Source: Actinomadura sp. DC4 (GTDB lineage: Bacteria; Actinomycetota; Actinomycetes; Streptosporangiales; Streptosporangiaceae). Taken from it: a stretch of DNA of 61,457 bases. The DNA is taken from positions 1 through 61,457 of the forward strand of contig NZ_JAUEQY010000047.1 in NCBI RefSeq assembly GCF_030406325.1, read 5' to 3'. The first letter of the stretch is position 1. Each line of letters begins with the position of its first letter. This document shows, piece by piece, positions 25,175 to 34,048 of the stretch. The notes beneath the pieces were generated by a model that did no database searches, was not told the DNA's origin, and was given only the letters and a program-made list of their open reading frames with translations. A program made the position numbers and the translations under genes.

Positions 25175-26181
25175 GGCGAGACCAGGTCGGGTCGGGGAGC
25201 GGCCTCGATGCGGGCCTCCGCGATGGTGTCGTCGAGCACGTCGGCGAGCGTGTACCGGGGCCTCCAGCCGAGGAGCCCGCGCAGCTTGGCGGTGTCCGGG
25301 ACCCGCCGCTTCATGTCCTCGAAGCCGCCGCCGTACGCCTGGTCGTAGGGGATCAGCTCGACCCGCGACCGGCTCCCGGAGCGTTCGATGATCGTCTCGG
25401 CCAGCCGGCCGATGCTGATCTCCTCGGACGAGCCGATGTTGAACGTCTGCCCGATCGCCGCGTCGCTGTCGAGCAGCCCGAGCAGCGCCTCCACGACGTC
25501 GAGCACGTGGGCGAAGCAACGAGTCTGGAGCCCGTCTCCGAAGACCGTCAGCGGCTCGTCGCGCAACGCCTGCCGCACCAGCCGAGGGATGACCATGCCG
25601 TACGCCGGGCTCTGCCGCGCGCCGACGGTGTTGAACAGGCGCACCACGATCGTCGGCAGGCCGCGCTCGCGGTGATAGCAGTTGGCGAGGATCTCGTCGA
25701 CCGCCTTGGCGGTGCTGTACGCCCAGCGCACGATCGACGGGTTACCGAGGATGCGGTCGGCCGTCTCGTGCAGCGGGCCCAGGCAGTTCTTCCCGTAGAT
25801 CTCCGACGTGCTCGTCATGAGGATCTTGCGACGGTAGCGGTGCGCGGCCTCGATCATGACCTGCGACCCGCGGATATTGGTGGTCAGCGACTTCAGCGGC
25901 TGCTCCACCACCAGCCGGACGCCGACCGAGGCCGCCATGTGCACGACCACGTCGCACTGGTGCACGAGTTCGTCGACCAGGAGTTCGTCGAGCACCGATC
26001 CGTGGACGAAGTGGAAGGCCGCCGACTTGCTGGCCTCATCCAGGTTGGCGAGTCGTCCCGTCGTGAGGTTGTCCAGGGCGACGACCGTGTCTCCGCGGGC
26101 GAGTAAGGCGTTGACCAGGTAGGAACCGATGAAACCGGCGCCACCCGTCACCACGTATCTCGTCTTGGTCCTGACTGCCAT
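25171..26181 (-). CDS. NAD-dependent sugar epimerase/dehydratase
   Basis: A 336-residue extended SDR. TGGAGFIGSYLVNALLARGD is the NAD motif, and LDNLTTGRLANL, MTSTSEIYG and YSTAK (catalytic Tyr/Lys) follow. The segment VVRLFNTVGARQSPAYGMVI resembles UDP-glucuronate decarboxylase/GDP-sugar epimerase relatives. The ATG at 26181 is chosen because the family N terminus starts there and AGAGGGCG lies upstream; an ATG 20 codons earlier would add a non-conserved tail. It is the first gene of the three-gene operon. Substrate unknown; if it decarboxylates UDP-glucuronate it could use a product of the dehydrogenase at 21680. Confidence 0.88.
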   Translation of the reverse strand: MAVRTKTRYVVTGGAGFIGSYLVNALLARGDTVVALDNLTTGRLANLDEASKSAAFHFVHGSVLDELLVDELVHQCDVVVHMAASVGVRLVVEQPLKSLTTNIRGSQVMIEAAHRYRRKILMTSTSEIYGKNCLGPLHETADRILGNPSIVRWAYSTAKAVDEILANCYHRERGLPTIVVRLFNTVGARQSPAYGMVIPRLVRQALRDEPLTVFGDGLQTRCFAHVLDVVEALLGLLDSDAAIGQTFNIGSSEEISIGRLAETIIERSGSRSRVELIPYDQAYGGGFEDMKRRVPDTAKLRGLLGWRPRYTLADVLDDTIAEARIEAAPRPDLVSP

Positions 26182-26242
26182 GGCACGCCCTCTCGAGATC
26201 CGGGGCGCTCCACCGAGGGTTCGGCCACCCTTCGCGATCATG

Positions 26243-26269
26243 TCTTCACATCAGGTTAGGTAGTGAAGA
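26243..26269 (-). promoter_or_regulatory. Inverted repeat upstream of the epimerase operon
   Basis: TCTTCAC (26243-26249) and GTGAAGA (26263-26269) form a 7-bp inverted repeat with a 13-base spacer, about 60 bases before the epimerase start. It lies in a comparatively AT-rich stretch likely to hold the promoter. It could be an operator; the binding protein is unknown. Confidence 0.35.
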
Positions 26270-26408
26270 TCAAAAACTGGGTCATCGGGTCACACGGCCA
26301 AGACATGTTCCGGGGCGCGGGGTCAAAGAGAGTCCGTGCCGTGGGGTACGCGACGATGCGCAACGGTGATATGACCCGGTCCGGAATCGGCACCGCCACC
26401 AGGCACCC

Positions 26409-26651
26409 ATGGTGGGTGCCGCTGCTCGCCGTACCGGTCCTCGCGTCCTGCTCGCGAGCCGGTCCTGGCACGGCGTCGCCGCGGTGGCGCTGCTCGTCGC
26501 GGTCACCGCCGCGCGTCCTTCGCCCGGCGCGCTCACCCGCGTCGTGGCAGCGACGGGAGGCGTCACCGCCGCGTACGCGTCGGCGTTCGAGCTGGATGGG
26601 CGCCCGGATCCGCGTGCTGTGGTCACCGCCCTCACCGTGCTCGCGGAGTAG
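26409..26651 (+). CDS. Doubtful small hypothetical protein
   Basis: An 80-codon frame with an alanine/valine-rich hydrophobic stretch (WHGVAAVALLVAVTAA, about 20-35) and a second apolar stretch, ending ALTVLAE. No ribosome-binding site is evident and no family is recognised. An overlapping frame on the same strand (from ~26340) reads WWVPLLAVPVLASCSR, which also looks membrane-like, so the region may be a decayed membrane-protein gene of the polysaccharide cluster. Confidence 0.25.
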   Translation: MVGAAARRTGPRVLLASRSWHGVAAVALLVAVTAARPSPGALTRVVAATGGVTAAYASAFELDGRPDPRAVVTALTVLAE

Positions 26652-26941
26652 CCGCGCGACCGTTGGCAGCCATCCGGTGACGGCTCGTTTCAGCGGGTAC
26701 TCGGTGCGGCCGGATCTGACCTTCAGGTCGGCGGGCAGTTGTGGCCGGGGCGGGTCGGCGACGCTCGCAGTGTCGCGTGGTCGTACAGCTCGCCGTGCCG
26801 TCCGGCCCGAGCCGCCCGGGCAGCAGGCGGACGCGGCCGGGCCGGTGACCGCCGGAGGCCGGGGCACAGGAGACCTCCGGCGAGCGAGATGCGCTCCTTC
26901 GTACGGAGCTCGGCCGCGCCGGTCAGCGTCTCCGTCGCCGT

Positions 26942-26970
26942 GTGCGCCGGAGCGTTACGCTCCGGCGCAC
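26942..26970 (-). terminator. Perfect hairpin terminator after the beta-helix gene
   Basis: A 13-bp perfect inverted repeat, GTGCGCCGGAGCG (26942-26954) and CGCTCCGGCGCAC (26958-26970), with a 3-base loop, lies 20 bases beyond the stop of the leftward gene at 26991. It is the natural terminator of that gene. Confidence 0.7.
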
Positions 26971-26990
26971 GGTCGGACCGGCTCTCGGTG

Positions 26991-27920
26991 TCAGCCGGTG
27001 CAGAGGGCGACGGAGCCCGCGGGCGCACAGTTGTTCGGTGTGTTCAGCACGACGAGGCTGCCGACCAGCGTCACCCGGCTCAAGATCCCGGCGTTGAAGA
27101 CCCCGCCGCCGTTCCCGGCGATGTTGCGTCGCACCAGCGTGGTCTGGAGGACCAGCCGGCCGTCGGCGGCGGTGTACAGCCCGCCTCCGGTGGCGGTGGC
27201 CGAGTTGGCCTCGAACGTGGTGCGGATCGTCTCGGTCTTTCCGCCCTGGCCGTTGTAGAGGGCGCCGCCGTTCGTGCTGGCGTGGTTGCCACGCAGGATG
27301 CTGAACGCGATCCGGATGCTGCCGTCGTTGTAGAGACCGCCTCCACCGCCTCCGCCGGCCCGCGTGGTGTTGTTCTCCACGAGCGTCCGCATGACGCTCA
27401 GCCGGCCGCTGTCGTTGGAGATGCCGGCACCGCTGTCCGCCGTGTTGCCCGATACCGTCACACGGCTCAGCCTGATGGTGCCGCGGGAGTTGAGGATGCC
27501 GCCGCCCGTGTCGTTGGCGGGGACGACGGCCTCGGCGTTTCCGCCGGAGACGAAGAGGCTCGACAGTTCGAGCGTGGCGCCCGGCGCCACCTCGATGACG
27601 CGGAAGGGCGCGGCCGTCGCCGAACGGGAGATGAGCGTCGAGGCTCCGCCGGTGATCCGGAGGCTACCGGTAATGACCGGCAGCCCGTCAGGCCCGCGCC
27701 CGGAGCCGGCCGCGGCGGTCAGAACGTAGTTGCAGCGGGAGGCGAGCAGGAGGGTTCCCGCGCCGGCGGTGTTGGCCGCGTTGACCGCGGAGATCAGCGA
27801 CGCCGTGCTACAGGGTACGTGCACGGTCGCGGCGTGCGCCACGCTCGCCGTGACGGGTATTCCGGTCAAAGCAAGGGCGATGGCGGTGGCCCCCCCGAAT
27901 CTTCCTTTTCTCGAACTCAT
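26991..27920 (-). CDS. Secreted right-handed beta-helix repeat protein
   Basis: A 309-residue exported protein. A signal peptide (about 1-31, ending SVAHAAT) is followed by parallel beta-helix repeats of the kind GGGILNSRGTIRLSRVTVSG, GAGISNDSGRLSVMRTLVEN and GGGLYNDGSIRIAFSILRGN. These are the G-G-(A/G)-(I/L)-x-N repeats of polymorphic outer-membrane/pectate-lyase-like proteins. Two cysteines near the N terminus (PCSTAS, SRCNYV) and two at the C-terminal end (NNCAPAGSVALCTG) may cap the helix. No catalytic residues are evident, so a structural or carbohydrate-binding surface role is likely. It has GGGGGAG upstream of its ATG and a hairpin terminator. A second protein of this type is at 59888. 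Confidence 0.85.
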   Translation of the reverse strand: MSSRKGRFGGATAIALALTGIPVTASVAHAATVHVPCSTASLISAVNAANTAGAGTLLLASRCNYVLTAAAGSGRGPDGLPVITGSLRITGGASTLISRSATAAPFRVIEVAPGATLELSSLFVSGGNAEAVVPANDTGGGILNSRGTIRLSRVTVSGNTADSGAGISNDSGRLSVMRTLVENNTTRAGGGGGGGLYNDGSIRIAFSILRGNHASTNGGALYNGQGGKTETIRTTFEANSATATGGGLYTAADGRLVLQTTLVRRNIAGNGGGVFNAGILSRVTLVGSLVVLNTPNNCAPAGSVALCTG

Positions 27921-28242
27921 CAGGCTCCCCCGAATTATTGGACATATCGATTCAGTATGCGATGGTATTTCGTCTCGCGGCCCGAGAAATCTCGTTTTTA
28001 TAAAGCAAGATCGCAGACTAGCACGCGATTTGGCAGGAGTGAAGTATTCAATTCTTTGACGCTGTTTGAAGACGCTTTATCGGGTGCAGCGTTTGGACTC
28101 TGACCTGCTATAAGATGTCCGGTAGTGTGCCAAGGCGACCGGTTGTGTGGCCAGTGTCATTGCGGTGGTCGATGTGTTTTGCGGGTAACGTCGGGCGGTA
28201 GCAAACAAGAGGGGGTTATGGCATCGACGGGAGATCAGATAA
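27921..28242. other. 322-bp AT-richer divergent promoter region
   Basis: This spacer between the leftward beta-helix gene and the rightward WecA-like gene is clearly richer in A and T than its surroundings, with several TATAAA/TATAAG-like stretches (about 27998-28004 and 28111-28117). It should contain both promoters. No gene or convincing operator is seen. Confidence 0.45.
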
Positions 28243-29247
28243 ATGACAATTGTGTGGGTGGGATTCGCGGCTTTCATGATGGTTGGGGGATTGACTGAGT
28301 TCGTACGCAAATTGGCTGTTCAGCTGGCTCTGACCGACTGCCCTGGCGCGCACAAGGGGCATCGGCGGCCGACGCCGTACCTCGGCGGGGTCGTCATCGT
28401 CGCCGGGGTCCTGGGCCCTGCGGCCCTCGCGGTGGGAGGGGGAGACCCGCGCATGCGGGTGGTCCTCGTGGCCGCCGCGGCGGTCGCGCTGCTCGGCCTG
28501 GTCGACGACCTCCGGCCGCTCACCCCGTTCGTGCGGCTCATGGTCGAGGGCGCGGCGGCGAGCGTCGTGGTCGCGGCGGTCGGCGAGGTGCGGATCTTCG
28601 GCAACGGGCTCGACTACGTCGTCCCGGTGCTCTGGATCGTCGTCATGACCAACTCCTTCAACCTCCTCGACAACATGGACGGCGCCGCGGCGGGCATCGC
28701 CTGCGCGACCGGCGCCGCGCTCGCGATCCTGGCGTTCATGGTCGGGCAGCGTGGCGTCGGCGTGCTCCTGCTGGCCCTCACGTGCGGGTGCGCCGGATTC
28801 CTACCGCACAACTGGACACCGGCCCGGATCTTCATGGGCGACGCCGGCTCGCTCTTCATCGGCTTCGTCATCGCGTCGTCGGCGCTGCTGGTCTTCACTC
28901 CGACGACGAGCCACGCGAGCCTCGCCGGCCCGCTCCTGGTCACCTTCGTCGCCACGGTCGACACCTGCGTCGTCACGGTCTCCCGGCACCGCGCCGGCCG
29001 GTCGCTGATGCTCGGGGGCACGGACCACGTCTCGCATCGGCTACGCCGCCTCGGCCTCAGCACCTGGCAGGTCGCGCTCACCCTCTCCGGGGCGGCCGCG
29101 GTCACCTGCCTGGCGGCGATCCCGGTCGTACGCGGCTGGGTCCCGGCGGCGGTCCCGCTGGCCGCGGCCGCCATCCTGGGAGCGGTGCTCGTCTGGCTGC
29201 TGCAGAAGGTGCCGGTTTATGACCACCATCTCGCCCCCAGCCCGTGA
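28243..29247 (+). CDS. WecA/MraY-family undecaprenyl-phosphate sugar-1-phosphate transferase
   Basis: A 334-residue polytopic membrane enzyme. Family signatures are clear: the GHRRPTPYLGGVVI loop, the metal-binding pair in GLVDDLRPLTP, NSFNLLDNMDGAAAG, the ARIFMGDAGSLFIGF loop and the HVSHRL motif. It transfers a sugar-1-phosphate (often GlcNAc-1-P) from a UDP-sugar to undecaprenyl phosphate, the first membrane step of polysaccharide or teichoic-acid assembly. With the dehydrogenase, epimerases and glycosyltransferase nearby it probably starts the same glycan. MraY itself is unlikely, as no cell-wall genes adjoin. Confidence 0.9.
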   Translation: MTIVWVGFAAFMMVGGLTEFVRKLAVQLALTDCPGAHKGHRRPTPYLGGVVIVAGVLGPAALAVGGGDPRMRVVLVAAAAVALLGLVDDLRPLTPFVRLMVEGAAASVVVAAVGEVRIFGNGLDYVVPVLWIVVMTNSFNLLDNMDGAAAGIACATGAALAILAFMVGQRGVGVLLLALTCGCAGFLPHNWTPARIFMGDAGSLFIGFVIASSALLVFTPTTSHASLAGPLLVTFVATVDTCVVTVSRHRAGRSLMLGGTDHVSHRLRRLGLSTWQVALTLSGAAAVTCLAAIPVVRGWVPAAVPLAAAAILGAVLVWLLQKVPVYDHHLAPSP

Positions 29248-29423
29248 GTTCTCTGTGAAAGGCGGCGCGACAGGCCTGGGACCGCTCAGTTACGTCCGGG
29301 TCCTCGGCACGGCGCCGAGCTTCGTCCCGGTGGCGGGCCGGGACATCACCGGCATGGACCTCGTGCGCGGGCCCGAACCCGCCGGCCGGCGCGACCTGGC
29401 CGGCCCGCGGTAGGTGGCGGCCG

Positions 29424-30644
29424 TCACAGGGTCGACAGGTCCACGGCCCATCCCATGGCCTCGTAACCGGCGTCGCCGGGGTGCAGATGGTCGCCCGAGT
29501 CGAACGCCGGCAGCATACGGTCCGGGTCGGACGGGTCGCGGAGGGCGGCGTCGAAGTCGATCACGGAGTCGAACACGCCGCTGCGCCGGATCCAGGCGTT
29601 GACGGCCTGCCGTGTCGCCTCGCCGCGCAGGGAGTAGCAGATGCAGCCCTTGAAGGGGGTCAGGGTCCCGCCGATGACGCGCAGGCCGTGCGCCCGGGAC
29701 CGCGCGGCGAGGTCGGCCAGCTCCGCGGTGATCTTCGTCGGGTCGAACTCGTGTGGCTTCTCCTGGATGTCGTTGATCCCCTCCAGCAGGATCACGGTGC
29801 GTACGCCGGACCGCGAGAGCACGTCGCGGTCGAACCGCCGCGCCGCGGACGGGCCGTGCGTGCCTCCGTCGCGGAGGACGCGGTTTCCGCCGATGCCGGC
29901 GTTGAGCACGCCGAACCGGCGGGACGCCGGGCCGCGCAGCAGGCGCCCGGCGAGGACGTCGGGCCACCGGCGGTTCAGGCTCTCGGTGGACCGGTAGCCG
30001 TCGGTGATCGAGTCGCCGAACGTCACGATCGCGCCGGGCGGCCCGGACACGTCGACGCCGGAGACGAAGTGCCGGACGAACGTCTGGTCCGGGAACGCGC
30101 CCGCGGTGGTGGCGTCCGCCTCGTCCGCGCCGCTCAGGAAGAAGGAGCGTTGCAGCGCGACCGGGTGGTAGCTCATCGGCGTGGCGTACCCCGGGGTGTA
30201 CGTCGTGACGAGCAGGTCGCCGCCGGCCGGTACGGCCAGGCGCACCGGGTCGCTGACCGCCTCGGCGCCGGGCGCGATGGTGACCGCCGCCCGTCCGCCG
30301 AACGTGACCTCCCGGAGCATGCCCGGCGCCACGTCGGCGCCGCCCGCGATGGCGGGAAGGGCGACCGTGGTGTGCTCGACGGGCAGGGGAGCGGTACCGA
30401 AGGCGTTGGACAGCCGTACGCGGACGGCCGTCCCGCCGGCGCTCAGGTGGATGACGTCGCGGATCGTGCAGTCGATGCAGCCGTTGTCGACCGAGGAGGC
30501 CATCGGCGCCTCCCACGTGCCGACCCACCGCGGCACCACGTGGGTGCGGAGCGTCTCCTGCGCGGAGGCGACACTGCCGATGAGCAGGAGGAGGACGCCG
30601 GACACGTGAGCCACAGGCTTACGGAATGTGGTCTTCCACCCCAA
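29424..30644 (-). CDS. Secreted SGNH/GDSL hydrolase
   Basis: A 406-residue exported esterase-type protein. The signal peptide is near VSGVLLLLIGSVASAQ. A ~170-residue N-terminal beta domain precedes the SGNH core: block I TFGDSITDGY (catalytic Ser), block II NAGIGGNRVL, block III EGINDI and block V GDHLHPGDAGY (catalytic Asp/His). This arrangement matches secreted lipase/esterase or carbohydrate esterase proteins of Streptomyces. The frame begins at a TTG (30644); a GTG at 30614 just before the hydrophobic core is an alternative start. It is a single gene, and its substrate is not predictable. Confidence 0.87.
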   Translation of the reverse strand: MGWKTTFRKPVAHVSGVLLLLIGSVASAQETLRTHVVPRWVGTWEAPMASSVDNGCIDCTIRDVIHLSAGGTAVRVRLSNAFGTAPLPVEHTTVALPAIAGGADVAPGMLREVTFGGRAAVTIAPGAEAVSDPVRLAVPAGGDLLVTTYTPGYATPMSYHPVALQRSFFLSGADEADATTAGAFPDQTFVRHFVSGVDVSGPPGAIVTFGDSITDGYRSTESLNRRWPDVLAGRLLRGPASRRFGVLNAGIGGNRVLRDGGTHGPSAARRFDRDVLSRSGVRTVILLEGINDIQEKPHEFDPTKITAELADLAARSRAHGLRVIGGTLTPFKGCICYSLRGEATRQAVNAWIRRSGVFDSVIDFDAALRDPSDPDRMLPAFDSGDHLHPGDAGYEAMGWAVDLSTL

Positions 30645-30745
30645 CGTCGCCCATCCCCCACTCGGCCCTTCCTGACGACAAAAGAGTGCCAGAAACCGCG
30701 AGAGGTGTCTTCTCGCCCTGCCCTAACCGCCGGTCCCGGGTGAGG

Positions 30746-31768
30746 TTATCCGACGTACGCCGGAGCGAGCGCGGCGGTCGTCATCCGGCGCGCCGCGCCC
30801 GTCCCGTCGGAGGGCACGGTCCACAGGTCGGTGCCGTAGTCGCCCGCCAGGGCGTACACGACCGTGTAGGGCCCGGACCAGACGACCTGGTCGTCCACGC
30901 TGCGCCGCTCGGCGAGCGGAGTCTCGCGCATCGTGGCCAGGTCGAGGGCGTACAGCCGCCACGGCGCGTCCGCCGAGAGCCCGGGCACGCGCTTCTTGAA
31001 CACCAGGCGGGTGCCGTCGGGGGACAGGGACGGGCACTCGACGTTGGCGCGCAGGGTACGGACGGTGCGGGCGGCGGTGTCGCCGCGTACGAGGTAGGTA
31101 CGGCCGCCGGTGGCCAGCGTCGCGTAGAAGCGCGTGTCGTCGGCGAAGGTGATGCCCCAGAAGTTGACGTCGGCGGCGTGGAGGCCGTGCCCGTCCTTGG
31201 TGATGCCGTACGACTCCAGGCTGCTCTGAAGCGTCCACGTGCGGGTGTCGAGGATCGAGGTACGGGTGGAGAAGTCCGTCCCGGCATAGGTGTCGCCGCT
31301 GACGAACACCGTCCAGGCGACCATGCGGCCGCTGGGGGAGACCCGCGCGCGGGTCGGGACGCCGGCGACCGGATAGCGGCGCAGCTCGCGCAGGCGGGAG
31401 TCGAGGATGACGGCCCGGTAGGTGTCCTGGACCGCGCCGTGGACCGCCTGCAGGCACACGCCGGTGCCGGACGCGGCGTAGAACCGCAGGCACGTGACGC
31501 CGGAGGCGGTGCGCGGGCCGCCGGGGGCGGCGGCCGGGACGGTCGCGAGCTCGTCGCGGTGCGGGCCCCAGGCCATGTTGCGGAAGACCATCAGCCGCCG
31601 GGCGCTCGCGGCGAGCGAGACGGACCCGGTGGCGATCGGCGGGCCGCCCGCCTGCTGCCGGTCCTTGCGGCCGGCCCGGTCCGCCGCGTGCAGGACCGAC
31701 ATCGTGGCGACGGTGGCCAGGACCGCGATCGCGGCGAGGAGCACGAGGAGCCGGTCACGGTACGTCAC
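30746..31768 (-). CDS. Secreted/membrane-anchored TolB-like beta-propeller protein
   Basis: A 340-residue protein with an N-terminal membrane anchor or signal (LLVLLAAIAVLATVATMSVL) and WD40/PD40-type propeller repeats, e.g. ARVSPSGRMVAWTVFVSG and CPSLSPDGTRLVFKKRVPG. The GTG at 31768 overlaps the stop of the MFS gene (GTGA); a much longer open frame running back through the MFS gene is rejected. It is the last of the three-gene operon phosphoesterase-MFS-propeller. The propeller may bind a partner or ligand outside the membrane; function unknown. Confidence 0.8.
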   Translation of the reverse strand: MTYRDRLLVLLAAIAVLATVATMSVLHAADRAGRKDRQQAGGPPIATGSVSLAASARRLMVFRNMAWGPHRDELATVPAAAPGGPRTASGVTCLRFYAASGTGVCLQAVHGAVQDTYRAVILDSRLRELRRYPVAGVPTRARVSPSGRMVAWTVFVSGDTYAGTDFSTRTSILDTRTWTLQSSLESYGITKDGHGLHAADVNFWGITFADDTRFYATLATGGRTYLVRGDTAARTVRTLRANVECPSLSPDGTRLVFKKRVPGLSADAPWRLYALDLATMRETPLAERRSVDDQVVWSGPYTVVYALAGDYGTDLWTVPSDGTGAARRMTTAALAPAYVG

Positions 31769-33015
31769 GCGGCCGCCTCGGCGGGACGCGCCCACGCGGT
31801 GCCCGCGACGCAGACCGCCAGCGCGAGGGCGGTCGCGGTCAGCGCGGTCCGGTCGCCCCACGCCGTCCAGGCGGCGCCGAAGGCGAGGGAGCAGGCGAAC
31901 CGCGCCGCCGCCTGACCGGTCTGGACGAGCGCCAGGCCGCTGGAGCGCAGGGCGGAGGGCACGGTCGCGGCCGCGGCGGCCATCAGCACGCCGTCGGTGG
32001 CCGCGTAGAACGCGCCGTGCAGGGCGAGCACGGCGTAGGGCAGCGCGCCGGAGTGCCAGGGCGTGAGCAGCAGCCCGTACGCGGCCAGCAGGGCGACGTG
32101 CCCGCCGAGGAACACCCGCCGGCGGCCGGCCCGGTCCGCGAGCCGGCCGAGCGGCACGGTGAGCGTGAGGAAGGCGGCGGCCGTGCCGATCGGGAGCAGC
32201 GCGAACCACTGGACCGGCACGTCGAAGCGGTGCTGGAGCACCAGGTAGACGAACGAGTCGCTGACCGTGGCCAGCCCGAGCAGCAGCGCGCAGACCGCCA
32301 GGCGGCGCAGGTCGCGCCGGCCGAGCAGGGTGAGCGCGGCGCGCAGGGAGGCGCGGGACGCGGCCGGCGTGGCGCTCCGGCCCGGGGCGCGGCCGGGCAC
32401 GAAGAGCAGGAGCACGAGCACGCCCGTGACCGCCACGCACGTGCTCACCGTGAAGACCGCGTCGTAGCCCTCGGCGGCCTGCCGGAGGATCGCGAACGCG
32501 ACGAGCGGGCCCATCAGCGCCCCGGCCGTGTCCATGGCCCGGTGGACGCCGAACGCGCGGCCGTGCGTCTCGGGCGCGGACGACAGGGAGATGAGCGCGT
32601 CGCGCGGCGCGGTGCGCAGGCCCTTGCCCGTACGGTCCGCGGCCAGCACGGCGCCGATCAGCGGCAGGGTGTGCGCGAGGAGCAGCAGGGGCTTGCAGGC
32701 GGCCGACAGCCCGTACCCGATGGCCGCGACGGTCTTGTGCCGGCCGCGCCGGTCGGCGAGGTGGCCGCCGGCGAGCCGGACGACGGCGCTGAACCCGTTG
32801 TAGACGCCGTCGAGGAGGCCGAAGCCGAGCGGGGACAGCCCCAGGCCGGAGACGAGGTAGAGCGGGAGCACCGCGGTGACCATCTCCGAGGAGACGTCGG
32901 TGACCAGGCTGACGGCGCCGAGGGCGATGACCGTGGGGGCGATGGCGGCGGCGCGAGGCGCGGGACGCGGCGCGCCCCGGACCTCGGCGGTGCCGCGGGC
33001 GTCCGCGACGTACAT
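31765..33015 (-). CDS. Major facilitator superfamily transporter
   Basis: A ~416-residue MFS protein with about twelve transmembrane segments. Loop 2-3 carries the motif GGHLADRRGRHKTVAAIGYG, with a second copy at GRLADRAGRRRVFLGGH. The string TDVSSEMVTAVLPLYL near the N terminus and ADRTGKGLRTAPRDALIS are typical of a subgroup of actinobacterial and proteobacterial MFS proteins of unknown substrate. The ATG at 33015 is five bases from the stop of the upstream phosphoesterase gene. It is coupled downstream to the propeller gene, so export or uptake related to the phosphoesterase product is possible. Confidence 0.87.
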   Translation of the reverse strand: MYVADARGTAEVRGAPRPAPRAAAIAPTVIALGAVSLVTDVSSEMVTAVLPLYLVSGLGLSPLGFGLLDGVYNGFSAVVRLAGGHLADRRGRHKTVAAIGYGLSAACKPLLLLAHTLPLIGAVLAADRTGKGLRTAPRDALISLSSAPETHGRAFGVHRAMDTAGALMGPLVAFAILRQAAEGYDAVFTVSTCVAVTGVLVLLLFVPGRAPGRSATPAASRASLRAALTLLGRRDLRRLAVCALLLGLATVSDSFVYLVLQHRFDVPVQWFALLPIGTAAAFLTLTVPLGRLADRAGRRRVFLGGHVALLAAYGLLLTPWHSGALPYAVLALHGAFYAATDGVLMAAAAATVPSALRSSGLALVQTGQAAARFACSLAFGAAWTAWGDRTALTATALALAVCVAGTAWARPAEAAA

Positions 33016-33019
33016 CCGG

Positions 33020-33925
33020 TCAGCTCGCCCAGATACCGGTGATGTCCGCCGCCGAGGCGGCGTTCCCGGCATGGGACGTGCCGTACATGTCCTCGATGGT
33101 GCGCAGGACGTTGTAGTGGTTGTACCGGGTGGCGGATGTACCGCCCGCCGTGACCGGCTGGCCGTAGAGCACGGTGGCGATCCGGTTGCCGTTCAGCAGG
33201 TTGTCCTCGTCGAAGGTCACGATGAGCACGCTGTTGTGGGTCCTGGCCCAGGTCGCGTACGCGCCGAGGTGGTTCTTCAGCCACGTGTCGCCGGTCGCGA
33301 CCGAGCAGTCGTGCATGTCGCTGCACAGGTTCGGCGTGACGAAGGAGACCTTCGGCAGGGTGGTGTAGTCCGTCGGGAACTGCGCGAACGTCCTGGCGCT
33401 GGAGGCCGGGACGTTGGAGAACCCGAACCAGGGGTTGTGCTTGCGCGCGTAGTCGCCGCTCGAGCAGACGGTCGAGCCCTGGCTCGGCAGGGACTCGTTG
33501 TAGCTGCCCCAGGTCTTGCCGGCGGCGGTGAGCTCGGAGGCGAGGTTCGGCGCGGAGCTGAACCCGGCGGTGTAGCAGCCGTCGTCGGTGATGCCCTGGG
33601 TCGCGCCGGAGAACAGCGTGAAGTAGTTGGGCTGGCTCGGGTGGGTGATGGCGTAGGAGGAGGTCAGGATCGCGCCGCCGGTCTTGAGCGCGTTGATGTA
33701 CGGGGCGCTGGAGCTGCCGATGATCTGGCTGTACGCGTGGTTCTCCATGACGGCGACCACGACGTGGTCGGGTGTCGGGACACCGGCGGCCGCGCGTGCG
33801 GTACCGCCGGCACCCGCCCAGACCCCGGCCGCCGCGGCGGCGAGACCGATGGCGGAGGCGAGGGCGGTGAGGGTACGGCGGGTGGGTCTACTGCGGCGGG
33901 TCGGTCGTCCGGCCTGTGGGCTCAC
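33020..33925 (-). CDS. Secreted phosphoesterase (acid phosphatase/phospholipase C-like)
   Basis: A 301-residue exported protein of the phosphoesterase family (PF04185-like). The N terminus is rich in arginines (RRSRPTRRTLTALAS), which suggests Tat or long Sec export. The active-site strand is VVVAVMENHAYSQIIG, with the metal-binding Glu-Asn pair. HPSQPNYFTLFSG follows, and the metal site DEDN occurs in LIVTFDEDNLLNGNR. The C terminus has RYNHYNVLRTIEDMYG. It would hydrolyse phosphomonoesters or phospholipids outside the cell. The GTG start has CGGAGG upstream. First gene of an operon with the MFS and propeller genes. Confidence 0.87.
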   Translation of the reverse strand: MSPQAGRPTRRSRPTRRTLTALASAIGLAAAAAGVWAGAGGTARAAAGVPTPDHVVVAVMENHAYSQIIGSSSAPYINALKTGGAILTSSYAITHPSQPNYFTLFSGATQGITDDGCYTAGFSSAPNLASELTAAGKTWGSYNESLPSQGSTVCSSGDYARKHNPWFGFSNVPASSARTFAQFPTDYTTLPKVSFVTPNLCSDMHDCSVATGDTWLKNHLGAYATWARTHNSVLIVTFDEDNLLNGNRIATVLYGQPVTAGGTSATRYNHYNVLRTIEDMYGTSHAGNAASAADITGIWAS

Positions 33926-34048
33926 ATGGACCTCCGGTCGAGGCGATGGCGGAGCTGGGGTGCTGCCCCGCCGCAGTGTGAATCCCTTTTCCGGGCCGAG
34001 GAAGCGCCTCCCGGTTAACCACGGGCGAACCTTCGGTTAAGGCGTCTG

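Noticed and set aside
29219-29413. 64-codon frame after the WecA-like gene
   Set aside because: Overlaps the end of the WecA-like gene, has no ribosome-binding site or hydrophobic or conserved segment, and is taken as a chance frame.
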